Positions 55,395 to 64,000 of a stretch of 64,000 nt of DNA are shown here, in pieces. A model generated the notes under the pieces. It saw nothing but the letters and a program-made list of their open reading frames with translations, ran no database searches and had not been told where the DNA came from. Each line of letters begins with the position of its first letter. Within the stretch, counting starts at the first letter, position 1. Source of the DNA: Bryoerythrophyllum caledonicum (Eukaryota; Streptophyta; Bryopsida; Pottiales; Pottiaceae); assembly GCA_963971425.1 (NCBI GenBank), contig OZ020524.1, forward strand, positions 16,495,845 through 16,559,844. Reading direction: 5' to 3'. The position numbers were made by a program, and so were the translations under genes.

Positions 55395-56350
55395 CGAAAT
55401 TCCCATCCAACTTCTCCACCTGTGTTCCATCAACAAAAGAAAAGGTTAGAAAACGCTCACAATCCACTCCAAAAAGAAAACCCTAGAAAGCGCAATCACC
55501 TGATTCAGGAAGCTTATCTTGTTCAAAATCACAGGTGATGAGGTTGAGAAGGTAACAACCTGCTTCAAGAGGTGCACTTGATCAACAGACATGCCGAAAT
55601 ACTTGTTGTCTTCCAAAAGCTGTTGCATCTTGGAGTGCGTGTCATCGGAGGTCATGATCACAAGAGGGATGCCGCCGCTTCCGAGGCTCCCACTTGCCTC
55701 TTGAAACGCCAGAATGTGTTGGATGTAGAGATCCAAGTAGCAAGTCTCCGTGGTGATTTGAGAGGGCAAAAGCAATCTGAAAACATGCTCCTCAGAATAC
55801 AATAATAATAATAAAAAGAAAGGGGCTTGAATTGCTGCAACTTTCAAGCTTCTTTTCTACCTTGATGCCACTGTAGCCAAGGCGCTCACCAAGGCCACCT
55901 GCGACCAAAACAAAGATGGCATACTCCATTTCCTTCACGCCAGCCTCCTCAAACTTCATGAAATCTTCGTCTCCATAATTCAGCAGCTCTCCCGTCGGCA
56001 CCTGAAACATCCAAACATGTGACTTTCACGTGTCCAAACATGAGAAACCCTAAAACCCGAACCCAAGGCTAGCTTACCGAGGGAGTGTAGCCATCGAAAG
56101 GGTTTCTCCCGGCTTTAGAATCCGCCAGCAGCTTCCTTGCATTGTGCACATACGCCACAAGGCCTCCCGGGTAATTCCCATCCAACTTCTCCACCTGTGT
56201 TCCATCAACAAAAGAAAAGGTTAGAAAACGCTCACAATCCACTCCAAAAAGGAAACCCTAGAAAGCGCAATCACCTGATTCAGGAAGCGGATCTTGTCCT
56301 CTTCATGTTGCCCAGGCTGCCAGTGCTCCAACAGATGCCCCTGCCCCTCT
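55395..56350 (-). pseudogene. USP: UDP-sugar pyrophosphorylase (USP) fragment
   Basis: Four consecutive exons on the minus strand: 56,350-56,275 (GHLLEHWQPGQ, FLNQ), 56,195-56,078 ([27 protein letters not shown]), 56,001-55,861 ([38 protein letters not shown]) and 55,776-55,560 (ITTETCYLDLYIQHILAFQE, VIMTSDDTHSKMQQLLEDN, HLLKQ). The AGGLGERLG motif is the nucleotide-binding loop of the UDP-sugar pyrophosphorylase family. Two one-base insertions break the frame: an extra T in GGCCTTTGTG near 56,160 and one in GCTTTTGCC near 55,770. The bulk of the enzyme is missing. At 55,395-55,520 the exon end, intron and exon start found at 56,170-56,291 appear again. Confidence 0.85.
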
Positions 56351-56686
56351 CTGCACCCAATCAACCACCCAAATCATCAATCCAACCCAAAACCCAAAAT
56401 TCTCCAAATTCAACCCACATGAACGCATCCAGCTCACAGAAGTCATGAAGCTGCGGAAACCATCACCAAATTGCTTCAATGTTTTGAGATGGTGCACATG
56501 AGAACGACGAAAGCTGCACCACCAGCGCCACGATTTCCCCGAGGCTCAGCATGTGCAGCGGCGTCGAGCTCCGGATCTCATCCAAAATCCAAGCTCGTCC
56601 GTAAATGAGCTCCGGATCTCATCCTAAAGCTGCGGTTTTTCATCGGAGCGCTCGTTCTTCATCCACGCGTTCATCCATTCGACGTG
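56351..56686. other. spacer upstream of the USP fragment
   Basis: No supported gene. On the minus strand the expected next upstream USP exon was not found. Confidence 0.4.
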
Positions 56687-56880
56687 GTTTGTCTGTAGAC
56701 GTTTGTCTGTAAACGTTTGTCTGTAGACGTTTGTCTGTAGACGTTTGTCTGTAAACGTTTGTCTGTAAACGTTTGTCTGTCGACGTTTGTCTGTAGACGT
56801 TTGTCTGTAGACGTTTTGGCTTGTCTGTAACGTTGTGGCTTGTCTGTAACGTTGTGGCTTGTCTGTAGACGTTGTGGCTG
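56687..56880. repeat. 14-bp minisatellite GTTTGTCTGTARAC
   Basis: About nine tandem 14-mers alternating GTAGAC and GTAAAC endings, followed by four longer variants containing GGCTTGTCTGTA and ACGTTGTG. The two overlapping Thr/Gln/Asp-rich minus-strand frames come from the repeat. Confidence 0.9.
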
Positions 56881-57579
56881 GGCTGTACGTTTTGGTGATA
56901 CCGTGTCTGTCGAGGTTTGCTTTTTCCAGTCTGTCAACGATTTGTACTACCCGTGTCTGTTGTAGCTGCATCGCAGGCTCAATGGAGGACCAGTTCGGCC
57001 AAGTTGCTTAACGTTGTTTCTGGTGGAGCGGGGAGTGGATGCGGGCGCGGTGCACACGGCTCGCATGCGGGCACTTCTTTCGGGTTCTGGAGGTATTTGG
57101 GCATACCCGAAGCGCCGAACTCTCGACTTTGGGTGTTGGATCAGCCGACTTTGGGTGTTTGCAAACCTTTGCCGACTTTCGATGTGTGTAAGCCTTTGCC
57201 GACTTTCGTGTCTGCAAACTTAGCCGTGTGCGGGCAAATGAACAGAAGCTTCATACTTGCCGCTATTCACGTCTGCTAGCCACGACCAGAGTTCCTCTTG
57301 CGACCGGAAATATGCCGCTCTGGTGCTTTCATTTGGGGTGGTGTGGGCACTCTCCAGCGTTCGCAACCCTCGGCGCACAGGACAGGACCGACAGGACCCA
57401 GGTCTTCTCCACCCATGTAACATTTGAGGACCATGTGAGGTTGTAACATTTGAAGGGGAAGGAAACGACACTGAAGGATCCGGGAGCAAGAAGGATAGCT
57501 TTGCATTGCAACGGATTTCTCCGGTGTTAAATTACGGTTTGTAGAGCGGCGTGCAGGCGCGGCAATACGTTTTCAGAAC
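56881..57579. other. 5' region of the two-exon gene
   Basis: No separate gene supported. Short direct repeats of GCCGACTTT(C/G)GGTGT occur around 57,120-57,210. Confidence 0.4.
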
Positions 57580-58252
57580 ATGGGTAGTTCGCAGTCCAAC
57601 CGTACTGATTGGGAGCCGAGCACGGTGGGAAGGTCCATTGCGGTCGGACTGAACCAGATTCCTGTAGCAGGCCCGATGTTGGTGCCGTTCTTTGAGAAAG
57701 CGTCATCCTTGCTTGGGATATTTCGGACCAAGCCAAACAGCGACAACGATTCCGTGCTGGAGAACATGCGCGCACGCGAAAAAGCCGCGAAGCAAGCCGC
57801 TCGCATGACACAGATGGAGCTAGACTTCGATCGGGCTCAGAAGGACGCCCATATCGCCGAAACACCGCGCAAAACGACGATTCAGGTCACTAAGCAAGCA
57901 AACTCGCTGGGCGGCCGAGGAGCCGAAAGCGATGCTTGGTCAGATTCAGCTGCCTGACTTTATCAAAGAGCTGACAGGAGGAGTTGACCTAGACCCAGGG
58001 CTGCAAGCTCTGAATATCAAACTCCTTGATATTAATCGGAAGTTGCAAACTGGTATGGTGCTGTTATCCTGTGCTTGAGTTTGTTTTACCGTGATTAATT
58101 TGTAGTGAGGGAGAGTCCCTTGCACTAACAATTCTTTACTGCTGCTTGCTGTAGATGCTGTTTCCATACCGATCCCAGATTTCAAGCTCTCCCGGACAAC
58201 CGGTGTTGAAGGAAAAGCATTCATTACTCATTGGAGCGTGTCCAGAGGATGA
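57580..58252 (+). CDS. unrecognised two-exon gene with N-myristoylation-like start
   Basis: The start [11 protein letters not shown] fits the N-myristoylation rule (Gly2, Ser6). A hydrophobic segment follows ([20 protein letters not shown]), then a charged helix ([20 protein letters not shown]). Exon 1 ends AAACTG before GTATGG at 58,052. Exon 2 (58,155-58,252) encodes [20 protein letters not shown] and ends SRG-stop, joined in phase 1. In exon 1 the first frame runs out near 57,957, while the frame leading to the splice site ([20 protein letters not shown]) is offset. A GCAAGCAA at 57,894-57,901 looks like a 4-base tandem duplication; with a single GCAA the exon would be one frame. So this allele may be frameshifted. 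Membrane-anchored by inference only; function unknown. Confidence 0.5.
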
Positions 58253-59432
58253 CCTGAGGCATAGAGAAATGTCCTGACCCCACTAGGTTGCTATGCATAT
58301 CGACCCTCACAACACATTGAGGATGGCATCAGACTCCAGTGTCATTTTCGAAGTGCTGGGAGTGGTTGTCGAAAGTTCGGAATGCATACCTTTTGAGAAG
58401 TTAAAACCAGTTGGTGGAGGAACCTCTGGACAAGGTACGATATTGTAGCTCTTCTCATGATTCTATGAACCTGGCTCTCGATTATGATATAATCTGTTGT
58501 GTGGAAAGGTGTCCTGAAAGGTGTTGCATAGGTCCTTGGACTGAGACTTGAGAAACGAGCTATGAACCCGTGGGTCTTGAATTGGCTTCTTGAAAGGGGG
58601 TCTTGAATCGGGGTCTTGAAACGGGTCTTGAATTGGGGTCTTGGGAGAGGGGGTCTTTTAAAGCCGGGAGTCTTTGAGATCATTAACATTCAGTGCATTG
58701 TATAAAATTCTTGAAGTTTTTGTTTTATTTCTACGTACGATAACGTACTTTGTTATGGTTACTTATGACATGGCTACTCTTACTTTGTTATGCTACTGCC
58801 ATAAGCTTAACAAAGTGGCCGTTAGGTTTTTGTTCTACTATATTAATAATGATAAACTCCAGGCTGACATGAGTTAAGCGCCACCACTAAGCTGCACCAT
58901 TTGTTAGCGGTGTAGAACTACTTCCCTCTCAAGGGCAGATATGTCTACCTAACCTACTACAAAGTAATCTAAGAATACAAAGTAACTCAAGACATTTTGA
59001 GGGGTACCATACAACAACAAGGTTTTATGGCCCCGTACATGGTCCACTCAACCATGGTAGTATATCAATAACATAATGAACAAACAATAAGGCTTATATT
59101 ATTTTGCTTGGCATTTTGTAGCACAAACCTGTTATCGGTTTTAGGGTTGTATGGTTTTCGGTTTTGTTTTGGGCGATCCACGAGTTACCCTAAAAATGTA
59201 GTCGGCATAGGAAGAATTTATGACGGAGAGCATTCAAAAGATATTTGCATGGAATTCTCATCTTGGAGAACGTAACAATTCCAGAAGCATTCTGTTTTAT
59301 AGTCAGCATGTATTTTCTGTGCTCAGGAGTTGATTAGAAAAGCTAGACTCGACTTTCGGTCGTAGAAAAAATAGACTCGACTTTTCTTCGATTTCTCCGC
59401 TCTCCAGGAGAAATCCTTTCGTTAGGAGAGAC
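58253..59432. other. intergenic
   Basis: A short frame from ATG 58,324 (MASDSSVIFEVLGVVVESSE) ends at a possible donor GTACG at 58,435. Another frame just after the stop of the previous gene reads LGCYAYRPSQHIEDG. Either might be a relic exon. A GGGGTCTTGAA minisatellite lies at 58,572-58,650. Confidence 0.35.
58572..58650. repeat. GGGGTCTTGAA minisatellite
   Basis: Five or so copies of GGGTCTTGAA(T/A)(T/C)GG with small length changes. Confidence 0.75.
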
Positions 59433-59768
59433 AAAACCCTAGTTGTCATTCTCTTACTCTTACTCTTCTCTCATTCTATTTTGCTTACTCTTCTCTCTCT
59501 CTCGACACCGATTTTCATATTCTCCAGAGGGTAAGTCTTTGGATAAAACCCTAGTTGTCATTCTCTTACTCTTACTCTTCTCTCATTCTATTTTGCTTAC
59601 TCTTCTCTCTCTCTCGACACCGATTTTCGTATTCTCCAGAGGGTAAGTCTTTGGATAAAACCCTAGTTGTCATTCTCTTACTCTTACTCTTCTCTCATTC
59701 TATTTTGCTTACTCTTCTCTCTCTCTCGACACCGATTTTCGTATTCTCCAGAGGGTAAGTCTTTGGAT
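59433..59768 (+). repeat. three perfect-length 112-bp tandem copies carrying a telo-box leader and splice donor
   Basis: Copies start at 59,433, 59,545 and 59,657. Each opens with AAAACCCTAG (telo-box type), continues with TCTTACTCTTACTCTTCTC pyrimidine-rich leader text and ends CTCCAGAGGGTAAGTCTTTG, a strong 5' splice site. They look like a 5'-untranslated exon multiplied together with its donor. Copies differ at only one or two bases. A diverged fourth copy is at about 60,082-60,218. Confidence 0.85.
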
Positions 59769-59769
59769 A

Positions 59770-60969
59770 ATTTCTTTCTTTGATGTTGCCGGATTTAAAA
59801 GCGTTTTGTGATCGTCTTGGTTCTTGGTGTTAGAGATAAGGGTTGGTTATTGTAGGTTTTAGTGCTTTCTCGTTTTTTTCTGGAGTCTGGTGAGGGTTCT
59901 GGGTTATTTTGTTTGATCAATTATTTCGTTTTGGCGCTTTGGCCTGCGTGCAGTTTTTAGTACGACAAATGGAGAGTGGATCGTGTCTATTGGTGTTGTG
60001 ATCTCGCTGCGCATGTTATTTGCTGTCTGGATTGTTCTGGGGTGATGTTATGTTAAATTTGGTCTGTACGGTGGTTTGAAATCCTAGTTCTCATTCTCTT
60101 GTAGCGTTCTTAGACTGCTGGCTTCATCTCGTCGCGTTGCCTCGTCTTCCACCTGATTATCGCTTACCCTTCTTTCTCCTCCGCTGCAGTGACCTTTTCG
60201 TCTTCTCGAGAGGGTAAGTTTTGATGGATCAATTCGTGCTGTTTTTTGTTCTTTCATTGTAGGTTTTGAAAGCTTTCTCATTTTTTTCCTTTTGGCGCTT
60301 TGGCCTGTGTGCAGTTTTAGTATGACAAATGGAGAGCAGATCGTGTCTACTGGTGTTGTGATTTCGATGTGCATGTTGTTTTTGGAGTTCTTTCCTTTCC
60401 TGTCTGGAGTGTTTTGGGGTTATGTTATTCTAAATTTGGTCTGTAACAGAAGCCATGGCTGCTGTGGGGTGGCTCTTTCCCCGTTTTGGACTGGTCGGGC
60501 GGACGCTGGTTACTGATCCTCCTCGGGGCGGTAACGGAGGATACGGCACCTCCGGTAGTGGCTGATATCATCAGTTGCGGGTGTGATGTTACTCCACGCA
60601 AAGGTGTGCTGCTCATTCTTGTACCGTCTGGTGATTAGCTTGCTTAAGGTATTTGCACCGTTTTTGCTTCTATTTATTCCGTTAGCATCCTGATTATATT
60701 CATTCCGTTGCAGGTTGTTTTGCGGGCATGGCTTTGAGCTCTGCTTGAGCGTGGTGATATGGTGTCGTTGTCCGAGATTTTTGAAAGGCATGATATGTTG
60801 TAGTTGTTGTGACCCTGTAAAGAGATTGTCCAGGCAACTCAAATGGATCAATAAAGAGACTCACAATCTGCTTTCTTAATTCGGTCCGATTACCATTTTA
60901 TTTTTCCTTGGCAGAAATGGAAATGTGGTTTTCTTAGAGGCTGTGTCTAGGGTAGGAGAGGGCTCTACC
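59770..60969. other. duplicated intron-like region; no coding gene recognised
   Basis: The stretch about 59,850-60,070 (TAGGTTTTAGTGCTTTCTC ... CGCTTTGGCCTGCGTGCAG ... AAATTTGGTCTGTA) is repeated at about 60,257-60,446, so leader and first intron form a second, larger duplication. TGTAACAG at 60,441-60,448 could be an acceptor leading to ATG 60,454, but the frame (MAAVGWLFPRFGLVGRTLV) ends after about 36 codons. A non-coding RNA host or a dead gene is possible. Confidence 0.4.
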
Positions 60970-63900
60970 CTAAACCCTATACCTAGGTTTGGCAAGGAAT
61001 TCAGGTGTAATAGTCCGACTGAGTTCCTTCCCAATCTGCATCTCAATCGTCCGCCTTTCCTTCCGCGAAGCGTCTACCTCCTGTTGCCTCTTCTCTAATA
61101 TGTTGTACAACTCGTCGCTTGTGCTGCATTGGAGGCATCAAAACCCGAGTCAGGAGCTAATCATGTCTGCATGTGTAAACAAACCTCAAGCAAAAATTGT
61201 CGGTGGTTTCTACAAATATGAGGTCCGCTTGATTACGAGTAATTTTGCCTCTTGTTTGCATGGTCGCTAGACAGACCGCCTGGAACCTTACACTCCTGCA
61301 AATAATACAAGTCAGGTTATCAGATAATCGTCAAGTGGCGTGCTTTGGCAAAAACAAAGAAGTGCATACCCCAATCTTCTGCACGAGAGCTTGAAAAGCG
61401 TCAAATGATAAGCGCTGGTTCCCTTGGCCTAATTTGATGAGCGTGTTAATATCTTGAGCTGCAGCAATACTCACTGTACTCGTATCGACCTCAGACAGCT
61501 GAATAAAACCGTCCTGAAATTGGAAAAGATAACTTCAAAACCTCCGTAGATAGGAACATATCATCTCTCTAATCAAAGGGCATAAATTGTTCAATCAGGG
61601 ATTCTCACCTTGTTAGTATCAAGAGCATCAAATATTTGCTTCAAAGCTCGAGGCTTCCGCAAAGCATCTACCTCCTGTTGCCTCTTCTCTAATATGTCGC
61701 CTGGAACCTTATACTCAAATTTCATGTCACTGGTGTCAACATGAGAGCCTTTCTCCTGCAAAAATTCAAATTGCAGCGGACAAGTCAGGTTATCAGATTA
61801 TTGTGGCCATTTTCAAGTGGCGTGCTTTGGCCAAAACAAAGAAGTGCATACCTCAATCTTCTGCACGAGAGCTTGAAAAGCGTCAAATGATAAGCGCTGG
61901 TTCCCTTTGCCTAATCTGATGAGTGTGTTGATATCTTGAGCTGCAACAATACTCACATAACTCGTATCGACCTCACCCAGCTGAATAAAACCGTCCTGAA
62001 ATTGGGAAAGATGAACTTCAAAACCTCTACAGTAGATAGGAACATATCTAAATTCCTCATCTCTCGACTGATAAACTGAAGTTCTGGCAACAGCAAACCG
62101 AGCCAGAGATTCTCACCTTGTTAGTATCAAGAGCATCAAATATTTGCTTCAACGCTCGAGGCTTTAACCGAGTCAACAAAGTCAGGGACTGATCAGGGGT
62201 ATTCACATAGTTGGACTTGGTTTGCTCCCTCACGGTCTGTTGCTTCGCCTTGTTCACCATAGCCTCTTTCTTTCTCTGGCGTGCGACTTGCAGCTCGCGT
62301 AGATAAATCTTTACTGGCAAATTCTTGGGATTCCTCGGCTGCACATACAAACACTAGCGTTCAGAGACCACCTTGGAACCACTACAAAAGTGTTAACAAT
62401 CAACACTTACAGAACACTGCGGTTTTCGTCCAGTCTGAGTTTTACAATCAATCCGCGCACGATGCGTGGCCTTCTTCTCTTGCCATCTCCTCGGACTCTG
62501 TGTTCGAATCGTGGCCTTCTTCTCTTGACTCTGTGTTAACCGGTCAAACACTGATACTTGGCACTTCTCGTTGCTTCTCCTGTTGATGGCTGGTTGAAAG
62601 GTCACTCTGCAAACCAGTCCACCCGATCCAACCAGTCAAGATCCCAAGCATGATTCAACAAGGATCAAGATGCTCAAGTCACTAACCCTTCCTGATACCA
62701 ATCTGCGTACTCTTGCTGGCGCCGCCGACGGCTCTCAGAATCACAGTAAAGCTGGTCGAACCGTGACATTGAAGCATTCGTTGGTTCGTTTGGTGAATGA
62801 TTGACGTGCGGCGTGAACGTGCACTCTGCCATTCGAGCTTCCGTCATCTGCCAACTGATAGATTCAATCAAAAGGTGCGATTCTAGGGACAGGTTCTATG
62901 ATTCATGTGAGGGAGAACATGTACCTCATCACGGATGTGATCAAAGTTGTATCTCTGAGCGGCAAGCTTATGCCAGACATCGCCCTTGGGCCGCCGCATG
63001 TGCTTTGCCTTCGGGCTTCATATGCACGACTTCAAATCAGCAACTTCAAATGCCTGACACTAGTAGTACATCGCACGAGTAGGTAGTTGGATGAACAAAC
63101 AAGCTAACGTTGTTTACATTACTGACAAGAATCAAACATAAGACTCAGGAAAAAAGCAGCGAGGAGTACGTTATCTTAGGCTTTCCAGTGAAACCGGCCA
63201 TCTCCAATTCTTCATCTTCCCTCTTTTTCCTCTGCATTTTCACCAGAAGCTTCTCCTTCATGATGAGTCCCTCCGTGTACAATAATTCACCGTAGTTTCT
63301 GTACCTTTGAGCGATTTCGGAACGCGTCTTGTACACCCTCCATGATTTCTAAATATTTAAATAAAAACCATCAGACAACCAGAAACATTAGCAATTTCAG
63401 GCATCTCCACCTAACCACTTAAAATTATGTGGAGAGTCTAATACCTTAGGGCCTTGAATCTTTGTCCTGTTAACCTTTTCACTGAACTGCTTCACGTTCT
63501 GTCGCCACATTTGTACATGTCTAAGCCTGCGATCCAAGGAATCATTGTACAATCGCAAGCAGCCGACCTTCTGTTTGTCAAAATTTCTATTATGAGAAAA
63601 AGAAACTGAAAACGTTGATAGCATAGCATCTTTTGTAAAGACAATAATCATGTGTAGGCTTTACCGCGATGTCAGACATGCGACGCTTTCTGTGTCTCCT
63701 GTTCTCGCCTTTGAAAGGCTTTGATCTACTTAAGTGACAGGGGCATCTACAAGATTGCATCTGCTGGGCGAGCATGCTCCTTGTCTTCAACAAAGTCCTT
63801 GGTGACAACGGAGGAGGTCTGTTGACAAGCTGAGATTGCGCCAATGGGGTTCTAGACTCGGAATCCTGGCACTGGCATCCGGATGAGTTTCTTGAGTCGT

Positions 63901-63997
63901 TCTCGTCAGGATAATTACCTTGCTTGAGCCAGGCTTCATAAGCATCACGCTCCTCTGTTGAGCAGAAGATAATATTCTTGTCTTTCTTGCTGCTCAT
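60970..63997 (-). CDS. EF-hand, coiled-coil protein of ciliary/basal-body type, spliced
   Basis: Exons on the minus strand: 63,997-63,665, 63,570-63,445, 63,348-63,170, 63,015-62,925, 62,847-62,683, 62,338-62,117, 61,995-61,852, 61,755-61,609, 61,513-61,370 and 61,295 onward. Every internal junction keeps frame. It starts MSSKKDKNIIFCSTEERDAY. Later blocks: VGCLRLYNDSLDRRLRHVQM; AQRYRNYGELLYTEGLIMKE with GFTGKPKIT; HKLAAQRYNFDHIRDE; ARMAECTFTPHVNHS; and helices RELQVARQRKKEAMVNKAK. The 'ECxFxPxxN' and 'GxPKIT' phrases recur in flagellar proteins of protists. Each of two EF-hands is a canonical loop DTNKDGFIQLGE or DTNKDGFIQLSE, split by an intron after the fourth residue. Exons 8-9 duplicate exons 6(end)-7. 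The last exon stops early (TAA 61,233), while the expected tail ILEKRQQEVDASRKERRTIE lies beyond an inserted piece and ends at 60,970. Function inferred. Confidence 0.7.
61370..62168. repeat. tandem duplication of an exon pair within the EF-hand gene
   Basis: Two units about 480-506 bp apart (61,370-61,662 and 61,852-62,168) share exon and intron sequence with few differences, including the start phrase KPRALKQIFDALDTNK. The junction falls inside an exon, fusing EVDALRK to PRALKQ in frame. Confidence 0.85.
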
Positions 63998-64000
63998 GCC

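Noticed and set aside
54766-55449. Multiple 85-173 codon frames on both strands between the ORC2 and USP fragments.
   Set aside because: Overlapping frames in GC-rich sequence. Only LVEGYRAFYHKWYFQLR at the lower end matches a family (ORC2).
56624-56971. Two overlapping Thr/Gln/Asp-rich minus-strand frames.
   Set aside because: Translation of the 14-bp minisatellite.
1-64000. tRNA, rRNA or CRISPR features.
   Set aside because: None seen on reading. The only tRNA-related text is the retrotransposon primer-binding site.

Overview
This is nuclear DNA of a land plant. It has spliced genes with GT-AG introns of about 90 to 400 bases, a Ty3-type LTR retrotransposon, a TNP2-type CACTA transposon, and fragments of typical plant genes (ORC2, UDP-sugar pyrophosphorylase, F-box/LRR, heavy-metal-associated domain, GH1 glucosidase). 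The gene at the right edge has the organisation of a ciliary or basal-body EF-hand protein. That would fit a plant with swimming sperm (moss, lycophyte, fern or similar), but the species cannot be fixed from the sequence.

Left third (1.7-9.0 kb): the most unusual object is a multi-exon plus-strand gene at about 4,955-8,955. It combines a ParB/sulfiredoxin-like N-terminal domain, a long middle with a Lys/Ala-rich coiled coil, and a C-terminal region laid out like a beta-class DNA amino-methyltransferase. The catalytic motifs are altered. Coding exons at 1.7-2.7 kb may belong to it. If so, its large intron is filled by tandem 0.42-0.49 kb repeats, three of which carry a 64-bp palindrome.

9-20 kb: repeats are followed by a tandem family of four tiny multi-exon genes (11.9, 15.3, 17.0 and 18.5 kb) sharing intron positions. 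Only the second is clearly intact (102 residues); I do not recognise the family. A shared 3' block shows the family grew by segmental duplication. One copy of that block carries a 0.2-kb fold-back insertion that is absent from the other. An F-box/LRR remnant lies between.

20-42 kb: a decayed CACTA element (left end at 22,990; transposase on the minus strand 25.8-30.1 kb), degenerate repeat arrays, an HMA-domain relic, a divergent Rieske-like gene, a GH1 exon fragment and an unrecognised spliced gene.

42.5-53.8 kb: a complete Ty3-type retrotransposon on the minus strand, with apparently identical 1,689-bp LTRs and a CATAT target duplication, so a recent insertion. Gag-protease and pol are separated by one in-frame TGA, and a third ORF follows pol.

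54-64 kb: minus-strand intron-containing fragments of ORC2 and UDP-sugar pyrophosphorylase side by side, both frameshifted; a short two-exon gene with an N-myristoylation-like start; a triplicated leader/splice-donor unit; and the EF-hand gene, in which an exon pair has been tandemly duplicated.
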